Assembly: GCA_013115135.1 (NCBI GenBank)
Contig: JABANP010000041.1
Span: 124,001-188,000 of the forward strand
Length of the DNA stretch: 64,000 nt
Direction: 5' to 3'
Source of the DNA: Perkinsus olseni
Taxonomy: Eukaryota; Perkinsozoa; Perkinsida; Perkinsidae
Shown here: in pieces, positions 23,101 through 32,772 of the stretch
Position numbering within the stretch: position 1 is the stretch's first letter
How the letters are laid out: each line of letters opens with the position of its first letter
Notes under the pieces: generated by a model
Database searches by the model: none
What the model saw: the letters and a program-made list of their open reading frames with translations, nothing else
Told to the model about the DNA's origin: nothing
Translations under genes and position numbers: made by a program

Positions 23101-25057
23101 CCACTGAGACTGTGAGAGTAGTTCATCAACTCTTGTAGTAATCACATCAATCGGGAGGACTTCCGAACTCGTCGAAAGGCCGAAGGATCACCGATACAAT
23201 CATCATCAAGATGCGGCATGTCGGTCCTCACTGTGAAGACGGATGTTACTGTATAACAAGTTGATTAACGAAGACTTTCGCTTCCACTGAGACTGTGAGA
23301 GTAGTTCATCAACTCTTGTAGTAATCACATCAATCGGGAGGACTTCCGAACTCGTCGAAAGGCCGAAGGATCACCGATACAATCATCATCAAGATGCGGC
23401 ATGTCGGTCCTCACTGTGAAGACGGATGTTAATGTGTAACAAGTTGAGTAACGGAGTATGCGCTTTCACTGAGACGCTGAGGGTATATCATCAACACTCT
23501 CAATAATCACGGCTATCTAAAGGACTCCCGAACTCGTCGAAAGGCCGAAGGATCACCGATACAATCATCATCAAGATGCGGCATGTCGGTCCTCACTGTG
23601 AAGACGGATGTTACTGTGTAACAAGTTGATTAACGAAGACCTTCGCTTCCACCAAGACTGTGAGAGTAGTTCATCAACTCTTGTAGTAATCCCATCAATC
23701 GGGAGGACTTCCGAGCTCGTCGAAAGGCCGAAGGATCACCGATACAATCATCATCAAGATGCGGCATGTCGGTCCTCACTGTGAAGACGGATGTTACTGT
23801 GTAACAAGTTGATTAACGAAGACTTTCGCTTCCACTGAGACTGTGAGAGTAGTTCATCAACTCTTGTAGTAATCACATCAATCGGGAGGACTTCCGAACT
23901 CGTCGAAAGGCCGAAGGATCACCGATACAATCATCATCAAGATGCGGCATGTCGGTCCTCACTGTGAAGACGGATGTTACTGTATAACAAGTTGAGTAAC
24001 GGAGTATGCGCTTTCACTGAGACGCTGAGGGTATATCATCAACACTCTCAATAATCACGGCTATCTAAAGGACTCCCGAACTCGTCGAAAGGCCGAAGGA
24101 TCACCGATACAATCATCATCAAGATGCGGCATGTCGGTCCTCACTGTGAAGACGGATGTTACTGTATAACAAGTTGATTAACGAAGACTTTCGCTTCCAC
24201 TGAGACTGTGAGAGTAGTTCATCAACTCTTGTAGTAATCACATCAATCGGGAGGACTTCCGAACTCGTCGAAAGGCCGAAGGATCACCGATACAATCATC
24301 ATCAAGATGCGGCATGTCGGTCCTCACTGTGAAGACGGATGTTACTGTATAACAAGTTGAGTAACGGAGTATGCGCTTTCACTGAGACTGTGAGAGTAAT
24401 TCGTTAATTCTTGTAGTAATCCCATCAATCGGGAGGACTTCCGAACTCGTCGAAAGGCCGAAGGATCACCGATACAATCATCATCAAGATGCGGCATGTC
24501 GGTCCTCACTGTGAAGACGGATGTTACTGTGTAACAAGTTGATTAACGAAGACTTTCGCTTCCACTGAGACTGTGAGAGTAATTCGTTAATTCTTGTAGT
24601 AATCCCATCAATCGGGAGGACTTCCGAGCTCGTCGAAAGGCCGAAGGATCACCGATACAATCATCATCAAGATGCGGCATGTCGGTCCTCACTGTGAAGA
24701 CGGATGTTACTGTATAACAAGTTGATTAACGAAGACTTTCGCTTCCACTGAGACTGTGAGAGTAGTTCATCAACTCTTGTAGTAATCACATCAATCGGGA
24801 GGACTTCCGAACTCGTCGAAAGGCCGAAGGATCACCGATACAATCATCATCAAGATGCGGCATGTCGGTCCTCACTGTGAAGACGGATGTTACTGTATAA
24901 CAAGTTGATTAACGAAGACTTTAGCTTCCACTGAGACTGTGAGAGTAGTTCATCAACTCTTGTAGTAATCACATCAATCGGGAGGACTTCCGAGCTCGTC
25001 GAAAGGCCGAAGGATCACCGATCCAATCATCATCAAGATGCGGCATGTCGGTCCTCA
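14161..25057 (+). repeat. Satellite array: about 60 tandem copies of a 183-bp monomer, two main variants
   Basis: The anchor ATGTCGGTCCTCACTGTGAA recurs every 182-183 bp from 14171 to 25043. About 95 bp of each monomer (from TCGTCGAAAGGCCGAAGG through TATAACAAGTTGA) hardly varies. The other roughly 88 bp comes in two forms: A with GAAGACTTTCGCTTCCACTG...CACATCAATCGGGAGG, and B with GGAGTATGCGCTTTCACTG...CACGGCTATCTAAAGG, which is about 2 bp shorter. B forms (for example 14589, 16373, 18015, 20527, 22174, 23455, 24001) are roughly one in four and scattered, and a few are A/B hybrids (18386, 24367). No long reading frame is kept. The length is close to a nucleosome repeat. There are no unique spacers, so it is not a CRISPR array. 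Confidence 0.97.
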
Positions 25058-26624
25058 TTGCGACGATTTCCATATTTCTTCTATCCCGCGCAAGAAGGCT
25101 CACCATGAGATAGATGAAGCGTATTGCTGGCTCTTCTCTTGCTTCAGATCCATTGCGCTTCACACCCCGGGCATCACAGCGAGTCGCAAGGACCCGATAT
25201 CGCCAAGGCGATGGCGACTCAGCACCCGCAGCATCTGGCGAAGGTAAGAGAAAGATAGCTGATACCTTGCTATGCTGTAATCCGGCTCACATCTGTAACG
25301 GAGTAGTTGGAATCTACTGTTAAGCATCCCTCAGATCCGTCCCTCGCCACACCTTCTGGCTCCCGGCCGCCCGCTGCAATCGTGGACTATCGCAGGCAGA
25401 ATAGCCCAACACATTCGCAATCTGAGGAGCGTAATAGTGAGGGTGTTTTCTGCAAGCCTCTGGATCCCTTCAATATCAAACACTTTAAACTGTTACAGTT
25501 ACCACCCCCTCATCATCCTTTTCGAAAATTAGTCATTTGTAGCCATCATGTCGCGCAGACAGGTCTCTTTTCATTTCTGAGCCGCTCGTGAGCGGTTCCC
25601 ATCATGGAAGAGCCACTCTAGCAAAAACAACACCCAAGCATCGCAGAAGTGCCCATCGCGGCGGTTCGTATAGTCCTCCCATCCGCGAAAGAACCCTTAC
25701 CGGGAGATAGAACGTGCGTATCATTGGCTCTTCTCCTGCTGTAGGTCCATTGTGCGTCACACCTGCCTCACAGCGAGACGCAAGGACCCAGTGTTGTCGA
25801 TCCGATGGCCGTTCAGCATTTGCAGCATCTGAGGAAGGTAAAAATAAAGTAGATACCTTGCTATGCTGTAATCCCGCGCGCATGTCGAGAGGAGTAATTG
25901 TACTCTGCTGCTTGTTAAAATCTCAGACCAATCGCAAGTCACACGGTCTTGCTCTGGGCCACATGCTATGACCCAGGACTATCCAAGGTTGGACAGCCCA
26001 GGGATTTCGCAGTCCAAGGAGCGTAAAGATCAGGATGAGTGTTGCCTTTCGCATCCTCCAATATCAAGCCATTATCACCTATTCTCTGATACGGCGTATT
26101 CAGAAGTAGAGCATTTTTAGCCATCAGATGTCGTTGGGCATACGACGTAGGTAGCTCTCTGCCTCACTCTGAGCCGCTCGTAAGCACTGCGCGTCATGGA
26201 AGAGGCAGTCCAACGAAATCACCACCCCGGAATCGTAGAACAGCCCAGCGCGACGATTTCCATATTTCTTCTATCCCGCGCAAGAAGGCTCACCATGAGA
26301 TAGATGAAGCGTATTGCTGGCTCTTCTCTTGCTTCAGATCCATTGTGCTTCACACCCCCGGCATTACAGCGAGCCCCCAGGACCCAATATCGCCAAGGCG
26401 ATGGCGACTCAGCACCCGCAGCATCTGACGAAGGTAAGAGAAAGATAGCTGATACCTTGCTATGCTGTAATCCGGCTCACATCTGTAACGGAGTAGTTGG
26501 AATCTACTGTTAAGCATCCCTCAGATCCGTCCCTCGCCACACCTTCTGGCTCCCGGCCGCCCGCTGCAATCGTGGACTATCGCAGGCAGAATAGCCCAAC
26601 ACATTCGCAATCTGAGGAGCGTAG
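25058..26624 (+). repeat. Tandem repeat, period about 594 bp, 2.6 copies
   Basis: Copy 1 starts at 25058 (GCGACGATTTCCATATTTC), copy 2 at about 25655 (diverged, CGCGGCGGTTCGTATAG) and copy 3 at 26248 (nearly identical to copy 1 up to 26624). Shared landmarks are ATTG[C/G]TGGCTCTTCTC, GATACCTTGCTATGCTGTAA and GAGCCGCTCGT. Each copy has a short frame of about 50-70 residues (starting KRIAGSSLASDP in copies 1 and 3) followed by GAAGGTAA, which looks like a splice donor, so this may be an amplified gene fragment. The last satellite monomer runs directly into copy 1. Confidence 0.85.
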
Positions 26625-26653
26625 TCCGCAAAAATCACGTTTTCGCACTAGCT

Positions 26654-26965
26654 GTGGCCGATCTCTGTGTAGATCCCCAGAACTGGGAAGCTCGCCATCA
26701 GGACGGTCCCGTTCGGTCTATGACTATGGCCGCTGAGATGATGAATACGAAGCAGCAGGAAGCGAGGATCCTTGCGGTGAGTGCAGATGCTGCGCACGGG
26801 CTGCTCCTGCTCGCAGCTTTGAGTTATATCTTGCTCGAGCAGCCCGATACCACCACACCTCCACTGGCGAAAAGACTTCGGAACCGCCCTCGACCTGATT
26901 ACGTCCAGATGGAGAAGGGCAAGCGTGTTGAAGTTGACAGAGGAATGCTTGCTTGGAGGAACTAG
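26654..26965 (+). CDS. Short open frame of unknown function next to the 594-bp repeats
   Basis: A frame of about 103 codons that opens at a GTG, so its true start may lie in an upstream exon. It has a hydrophobic helix AAHGLLLLAALSYILLEQ (residues about 46-63) and a basic C-terminal end (KRLRNRPRPDYVQMEKGKR). A possible splice acceptor (GCGTAG, 26619-26624) sits where copy 3 of the 594-bp repeat ends. I do not recognise the family. It could be chance, or a remnant of cargo in the TIR element. Confidence 0.25.
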   Translation: MADLCVDPQNWEARHQDGPVRSMTMAAEMMNTKQQEARILAVSADAAHGLLLLAALSYILLEQPDTTTPPLAKRLRNRPRPDYVQMEKGKRVEVDRGMLAWRN

Positions 26966-27442
26966 AACGCATTAGTCAAGTTCTTATGGCGACCTCCTCA
27001 TGCAAGAATACGGAATTCATATTCATATTATGAATGCAACAACGGCAGTCACTGTCTCGCTGTTGAAAACTAATTAATATCATTATACTCCACCTCTCCA
27101 GCTGCTACTGGTGTCGGGTTGTAGTAGATTGGATAGGATGGGTCATCCCTCAGGGATGTCAATGCGACCAGTCCCCAAAAGACTGCCGAACCCTCTGGAG
27201 CTATTGAGAGAACGCATGTCCTCTGATCTGACATATATGACAGTCTGGGAACTAACTCAACACTAACCTTGGCCTGCTGAAAAATTATGTCGAAGCTGTC
27301 GAAACAATCTGCACGACAGAATCTGCACGACAGAATCTGCAGGCATCTCAATCTAATTTTTACCAAGACACACCTCGAAGGATCACGAAGAACCGCGTGT
27401 AAGGGCATAACACTCAACAACTGACTCTCAACTTGAGCATCA

Positions 27443-27661
27443 TATCCCGGGGTCCCCGGGATACAACGTGGAGCATACACGCTTCGCGGCCAGCTGACTC
27501 AGGCGGGTGGGAATCGACAGTACACTGACCACGGACAACCTCAGCAAGGACCTTGTGAGTTCTTCCTCAGCAAGGAAGAAGGCCACCTGATGGCCTTCAT
27601 CCTGAACGGGATACGTCACACTACTGGCATTTCACGTTGGGGCCTCTGGGAAGTGCTTCCC
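27443..27661. repeat. Cluster of consecutive perfect hairpins
   Basis: Perfect inverted repeats follow one another: TATCCCGGGG/CCCCGGGATA (27443-27463, 1-nt centre), CAAGG/CCTTG (27544-27554), TTCTTCCT/AGGAAGAA (27560-27580), GAAGGCCA/TGGCCTTC (27578-27598) and GGGAAG/CTTCCC (27648-27661). They lie upstream of the tRNA-like segment in the right part of the large TIR element. They may be a structured RNA or protein-binding DNA; no known RNA family is recognised. A 136-codon minus frame (27070-27480) overlaps the first hairpin and is probably chance. Confidence 0.6.
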
Positions 27662-27849
27662 GTCTCACGGCCATGTGTCGCGACCAGTCTTGCGTACCCC
27701 TCTGAGGGAAACTGCGTGCGGCTTAGCAGGGGCTAAGGCACCTTGTATCCCCGAGCCGGACTCACTGAGGCTCGAACACGCTTGCCAAGTTGCCTGCTTT
27801 TCCAGTGTATATTTAGGCTGCAGCGGGTATGCGTGCACTTACTTGTCCC

Positions 27850-27919
27850 ATCGAGGGCGCGCGCAACGGCTCGCTGCGCAGCGCTAGCGCGATGCTCGGT
27901 TCGATCCCGAGCGGTTGCA
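27850..27919 (+). other. tRNA-like segment with exact B box and T-run
   Basis: GGTTCGATCCC (27898-27908) is a perfect Pol III B box in a fully paired T-arm (CTCGG/CCGAG). GCGCAACGG resembles the A-box/D-arm of tRNAs. TTTTT follows directly (27919-27924), as at Pol III ends. The arms between D and T are too short for a working tRNA, so this is a tRNA-derived promoter or pseudogene. Confidence 0.5.
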
Positions 27920-28389
27920 TTTTTACTGTATTTTTCGGATTTGCGTAAGGAGGGGGAACCGAGTACGAGGAGTTCTGAACTCCGAGTTCATACCGCGAGA
28001 AGAGTAGAGAAACCATTGCATGTCAGGGAGCACAGTTTGACAGCCTTCGTCAAAGTTTGGAGTTCAAAATGGACACGTTCCCGGTAGTCAGTGACACTGG
28101 CTCAGTGATATAACGAGCGCTCCAGCAAGGATGCTCCTCATCGTGTCATTTCGACGCGTCATCTCAGTCGAACTCGATTGAGGTCGCTTCTGCCTAGTAT
28201 CGCGTTTGGGGTTCAGCAGTTTTTGCGACCCCCAGAACTCTTGGTGTGTAAGGAAGTAGAACCTTCAGATTGATGATTTCATGGCATCCTACACGTCCTT
28301 GACATGGGGTTCATCAATTCTATCATGATCACGGAATGCCAAGGTAGACGCTAGCCATCGGAACGAAAAACGTACCATGAAATCGGGAA

Positions 28390-28511
28390 TATACTCTCGA
28401 AAGCTATTCGGGGACTTAAGAGTCCATTCGGGGAAAGTTGAGCACTTTTCGGGGATTCTGAGTGCTTTTCGGGGCGCGCGAGAATTTTTCGGGGACCTGA
28501 AAGCACCGGCC
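28390..28511 (-). repeat. Right terminal arm of the large TIR element
   Basis: Read as the reverse complement it repeats CCCCGAA five times at 20-21 bp spacing, then ends with the terminal GGCCGGTGCTTTCAGG inverted repeat. The 9-bp target duplication follows at 28512-28520. Confidence 0.8.
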
Positions 28512-28520
28512 AGTCATGGC

Positions 28521-30064
28521 ACAGCGCCCAGTCCCACGTAGCCTCTGCCTGTGACGCGCCGCGAGCCACGATTCGGAACACGAAACTCAGATGTCGATTT
28601 TCGCTCCTGCCCTACCGATTTTCCTGTAAATTTGTGACGACACGTGGAATGAGGTATGAAGGTCATAGTTGGTTTTCTGTGGTCTGGGAAAACTCTGCAA
28701 GTGCTTCAACCATACGATACACGAACAGTGGGCGAGCGCTCTTTCATCTGGCCCGGTGACGCAGGGCTCTACTCCGGCTGCCATATTCCGGCACAACCGT
28801 AGTGACGTTTTCATTATTTCCGAGGAGCGCGCCTCAAGCAACCACCCCATTCAATATGAAGCTTTGTCATCAAGTTCATGACAACAACCGTTGTTGGACA
28901 ACATGACAAGTTAGTCAAGTCGATGAGGTCGACAGTTCTGCAGGGCCCCATGCCAGAGACTACAGCTCCACACTACGCTATACCCTTTGGCTACCACGTT
29001 CACTGTTTGAACCAAATCATAGCTGTTTAGCATTTCTAATATCACCACTTATCAACTGCACTTACCTTCTCCCTCTACCCAGCTATCTCTAACTTTCAGG
29101 GGAAACAGCCAATAGCTTGGGCCCCAAGGTGCTGAGCTCCTGCGGTCAATTCGCTAATGATGAGCGGCTAGTCCTGAGTTGACTACCCTTCGGTCTCCGT
29201 CTTCCTTCAACCACCGTTCATCACCATCGTTATCAACTCATGTCCGTCAACGACAAAACATTGAGCGGACATCCTATTGTGCAGCACATGCCTGTGCAGT
29301 GCAGTGTTCTCCCCATGGTTATTTCATGACTGAACGGTGGACTGCTGTGGGTCATCGGAGTCCAATTGATCGGACCAGCTTCCCATCAATGGAGTGCTCC
29401 ACTAACCAGGCTCACTATGTTCATACATCCGTGAGCCCTTTCGCGGCGGACATCTGAATCAGACGCTGACAACAAGGGCTTTCATGCCAGTCGCATGGTA
29501 TTTTGTTACAATTATCTCTGTATTGCCGATCCTGTATGATATATCAGCTCGCTGATCAGCTCCCCGTATTCGAAAGACCAACCGAGTCCGGCTTGCCACA
29601 TGGAGACTATTCATCTCCCCCTTCGTCTCTAGCTTTGGCCAACAAAGTTGATGTTGCTCATATCGTAGAGTTGTGAAAGGATTAGTCATTCTTCTCGAGC
29701 TGCTGTGGCCGGCGCCCCCGAGCGATCGTGGGGCGCCGGGCACAGCTTCATTATGTAGTACTTGAAAAGGGAGGAAAAGGGTCCACAATCGCGGCGCCTC
29801 TTCGGAAAAATCTGTGACACTATACAACCGACTATACAATATGCCAACCGGCAGCTTATACATAGGCCCAATAGTCTGTGTTGGTCTGCACAAAACTTTC
29901 AATGTACCGGGTGCACTGTGCACATTCTCGGCATTCACTCTCATGTGGGATTTGTTCCACGATCCAAAGACCCATGAGTCTTTGGCGAACGTAAAACGAG
30001 CGGTATAGTACTTTCTCCGCCCGCCTTCATCTCTGGCGCCGTGACAAGTAGCCCTAGGCACCTA
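28521..30064. other. Remaining right part of the insertion in the Thr-rich gene; one unassigned minus frame
   Basis: About 1.5 kb between the large TIR element and the point where the split gene resumes. A minus-strand frame of 200 codons (29459-30061) is the longest. It is of mixed composition, has no recognised domain and ends exactly at the gene junction, so I leave it as uncertain. No LTR or TIR partner of the left flank (12545-12593) was found, so the outermost insertion event remains undefined. Confidence 0.4.
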
Positions 30065-30700
30065 GGACACCCCTAGCGTCTGCCATCTATCCAATGTACC
30101 TTGCACTTGCGAGGACACTTCCAGTGGTTCGGCTACTACAGCAACCGATGCCGAGGAAGTTACTGAGGTCACAACGGCGGCTCCCGAGGGAACTACTGAG
30201 GCTACTCCTACTGGGGACACCACAGAGATGACCAGTCCAGCCGTCGTCACCGATGAGGTTGATGTCACCACCGCGGCTCCTGTGACTGACGAGGTGCCCG
30301 TTACCACCGCGGCTGGGGAGTCTCCCGGTAGAGACAAGGATGATGCCGAGGCTACGACCACCTCCGAGATCGCCACTGCAACGGCAGTCGATGTTGCTAC
30401 GACTACGACTGATGCTCCTGTCGCGACCACTACCGTGGCGGCCCCTCAGCCTACCACGTGACCACTCCCGTCGATGAGGCCGCTGGACGCGATCAGAAGG
30501 ACGAGTCTGATGGGACTACTGAAGCTTACGCTACGTCCGTTGCGTCGACGGTCGAGGGCGTGACCACCGATGCCCCGACTACGACTGTTGCTGCAATCAC
30601 TACTGCCGGTGTTGCTACCTCCGTTGAGGTCACAACCGAAGCCTCACCGACTACTATCGAGACGACTGATGCCCCGACTACTGTCGGCCCGAGTACGTAG

Positions 30701-31821
30701 ATGACTTTTTGGAATGAAGCTTTTGAAGTGTTTGATATACCGCATTTTGTTATGGCCGGCGGTCCAGCATGATGATGTCTTTACCGCTCGTGAAAGAGCT
30801 ATTATGATTGAGTTCCTCGGAGGAAGTCGATTGTGAGGTACGGGAGAGAACCGTAATGTGGTGCAACACTATACTCCCTACCGGCATCCCCCATCAGGAG
30901 GCCTACGCTAGGCGACCTGCGGCCTTCTCGAATATTGGCCCATGATGTGCATCCTCGCATTATTCATTCGACGGAGCGGACTATAGATTGCTGTGATGGT
31001 ATTAGCTGAATCGATCTCAAAGAATGGACGGAAGGAGGTCTTCCCATCCATGGCAATCATCATGTAACGAGCGATGATGGTTAGAGTTTACTTTACCCCG
31101 AGATTTCGTTTGGAACATTGTGGTGATTGTAGGGTAATGCTTGCCTGTAGCAATGGCGTTTGATGAACCGACAGCACCGAGTAACACCCCTGAAGCTACC
31201 GAATGGCAACGCAAAGCATAGATCCGTAACGACCGAGAGAAAAGTTCGTCAAAAAGTCGCTCGTCTTACGTTATTATGGACGGTTCAGAGAGCGTAAAGT
31301 TATTACAAACTCAAAAAATGTTCAGGCTCGGAATGCCCAAACAATCTTAGAAACGGTTTGCCACTCACTGGCTACTTCCTAAAACTGAGCAATAACACGA
31401 GTGTCATCCATTCCTACCCTCCTTCCAGTTGGTAGTCGGGGCACTGTCCGCTTCAGCTTTTGATTCAGGTATCACTCAACAACGACGTATGCGGGCGTCG
31501 AGAGTGGACTATAGACAGCTATGATGACCACAGCAGTCTATAGTCCACTCCGTCGTATGAATCATGCGAGGATGCACATCATGGGCCAATATTCGAGAAG
31601 GTCACAAGTCGCCTAGCGTAGGCCTCCTGATCTAATGCTAGTAGGGAGTATAGTGTTGCACCACCTGTCGGTTCTCTCCCGTACCTCACAATCACCTTCT
31701 TCTGAGGAACTCAATCATAATAGCTCTTTCACGAGCGGTAAAGACATCATCATGCTGGGCCGCCGGCCATAACGAAATGCGGTATATCAAACACTTCAAA
31801 AGCTTCATTCCGAAAAGTCAT
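30701..31821. repeat. Inverted duplication between tail-to-tail Thr-rich genes, with central palindrome
   Basis: 30701-31000 and 31530-31821 are inverted copies of the same 3' flank. The centre has a 13-bp palindrome pair GTGGACTATAGAC/GTCTATAGTCCAC (31505-31517 and 31537-31549). 31017-31430 is the reverse complement of the 3' flank of the other gene family (43700-44090), though no gene body is attached to it here. This is an inverted segmental duplication that puts gene copies 1 and 2 tail to tail. Confidence 0.8.
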
Positions 31822-32772
31822 CTACGTACTCGGGCCGACAGTAGTCGGGGCATCAGTCATCTCGATGGTAGTCGGTGAGGCTCCGGTGGTGACCTCAACG
31901 GAGGTAGCAACACCGGCAGTAGTGATTGCAGCAACAGTCGTAGTCGGGGCATCGGTGGTCACGCCCTCGACCGCAGCTGCTGTGGTGGAGGCTTCAGTAG
32001 TCCCATCAGACTCGTCCTTCTGATCGCGTCCAGCGGCCTCATCGACCGGAGTGGTGACGGAGGCCTCGTCAGTAACAACCGATGCTGAAGTCTCCTCAGA
32101 GGGGGCCGCTGTAGTGGTAGGCTGAGGGGCCGCCACGGTAGTGGTCGCGACAGGAGCATCAGTCGTAGTCGTAGCAACATCGACTGCCGTTGCAGTGGCG
32201 ATCTCGGAGGTGGTAGTCGTGGCCTCGGCATCATCCTTGTCTCTACTGGGAGACTCCCCAGCCGTGATGGTAACGGGCACCTCGTCAGTCACAGGAGCCG
32301 CGGTGGTGACATCAACCTCATCGGTGACGACGGCTGGACTGGTCATCTCGGTGGTGTCCCTAGTAGGAGTAGCCTCAGTAGTTCCCTCGGGAGCCGCCGT
32401 CGTGACCTCAGTGACTTCCTCGACATCGGTTGCTGTAGTAGCCGAACCAGTGGAAGCGTCCTCGCAAGTGCAAGGTACATTGGATAGATGGCAGACGCTA
32501 GGGGTGTCCCAGTACTTACAGTACGAGCCGGGGGTATCCGAGGCACAACCAGCGTCGCAGTTACGAGGAGCTTCAGTCGTCGCACTCGTATCGCAGGAGC
32601 ACGGGGCATCCGAGCCAAAGCAAGTGCTGGGCGTCTTCCAGTATTTACAATAGGACCCGGGATAAGTGGCAGCACAGTCAGCGTCGCACTCAGTGGTAGA
32701 ACCCATCACGTATGTGATACCTTGGAGGGCACTGACGGAGACGACAGCCACGGGGATAGAGCGAAATGGCAT
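31822..32772 (-). CDS. Thr-rich secreted/surface protein, copy 2 (intact, 316 aa)
   Basis: Single-exon gene. The ATG at 32772 follows an in-frame TTG. The N-terminus MPFRSIPVAVVSVSALQG is a likely signal peptide. Two Cys-rich modules follow (about residues 27-62 and 69-105), each with C-x3-C-x7-8-C and SYCKYW then CxC ends; the matching spacing suggests paired disulfides. Residues about 110-316 are a Thr/Ala/Val stalk (repeats like TTAAP, VTDE, TTTT), a mucin-like region fit for O-glycosylation. It ends VGPST without a membrane anchor that I can see, so it is secreted, or wall-bound through other partners. Function unknown. It shares its 3' flank (31530-31821) with copies 3 and 4 and is convergent with copy 1. 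Confidence 0.88.
   Translation of the reverse strand: MPFRSIPVAVVSVSALQGITYVMGSTTECDADCAATYPGSYCKYWKTPSTCFGSDAPCSCDTSATTEAPRNCDAGCASDTPGSYCKYWDTPSVCHLSNVPCTCEDASTGSATTATDVEEVTEVTTAAPEGTTEATPTRDTTEMTSPAVVTDEVDVTTAAPVTDEVPVTITAGESPSRDKDDAEATTTTSEIATATAVDVATTTTDAPVATTTVAAPQPTTTAAPSEETSASVVTDEASVTTPVDEAAGRDQKDESDGTTEASTTAAAVEGVTTDAPTTTVAAITTAGVATSVEVTTGASPTTIEMTDAPTTVGPST

Larger units (their letters stand above)
13879..28511. mobile_element. 14.6-kb TIR transposon-like element with satellite cargo
   Basis: Both outer edges carry AGTCATGGC (13870-13878 and 28512-28520), a perfect 9-bp target duplication. The ends are imperfect inverted repeats: left GGCAGATGCTTACCGG, right (reverse complement) GGCCGGTGCTTTCAGG, then matching tracts CCCGAAAAA...CTCGC...GCCCCGAA. 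Each arm repeats the word CCCCGAA about every 20 bp. Inside, in order: the 183-bp satellite array, 2.6 copies of a 594-bp repeat, short open frames, a hairpin cluster and a tRNA-like segment. No transposase is recognised, so it should be non-autonomous. A 9-bp duplication fits Mutator-like elements, but the superfamily is unproven. It is younger than the LTR element it interrupts. Confidence 0.8.
12289..30700 (+). pseudogene. Thr-rich secreted protein, copy 1, split by about 17.5 kb of inserted DNA
   Basis: The first part (12289-12544) encodes a signal-like start and the two Cys-rich modules (TECDADCAATYPGSYCK and RNCDAGCASDTPGSYCKYW), then breaks at TACTGGG. The reading resumes at 30065 with GGACACCCCTAGCG, exactly the next bases in the intact copies, and continues to a TAG near 30698-30700. 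The right half has also lost about 60 bp of the Thr-rich stalk after 30458 and shifts frame there, so the gene is dead even without the insertion. It points the opposite way from the three other copies. The interruption contains a miniature LTR element, a 14.6-kb TIR element with satellite cargo, and about 1.5 kb of unassigned DNA. Confidence 0.88.

Noticed and set aside
14161..25057. CRISPR-like regular repeat array
   Set aside because: The whole 183-bp unit repeats; there are no unique spacers, and the genome is eukaryotic.
29459..30061. 200-codon minus frame at the right end of the insertion
   Set aside because: Not accepted as a gene: no domain recognised, no start context, and it ends exactly at an insertion junction.
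31959..32653. Long Arg/Leu- and Val-rich frames overlapping the Thr-rich genes (also at 37747-38441 and 44528-45222)
   Set aside because: These are shadows of the low-complexity Thr/Ala/Val coding sequence; the frame with signal peptide and Cys modules is the real one.
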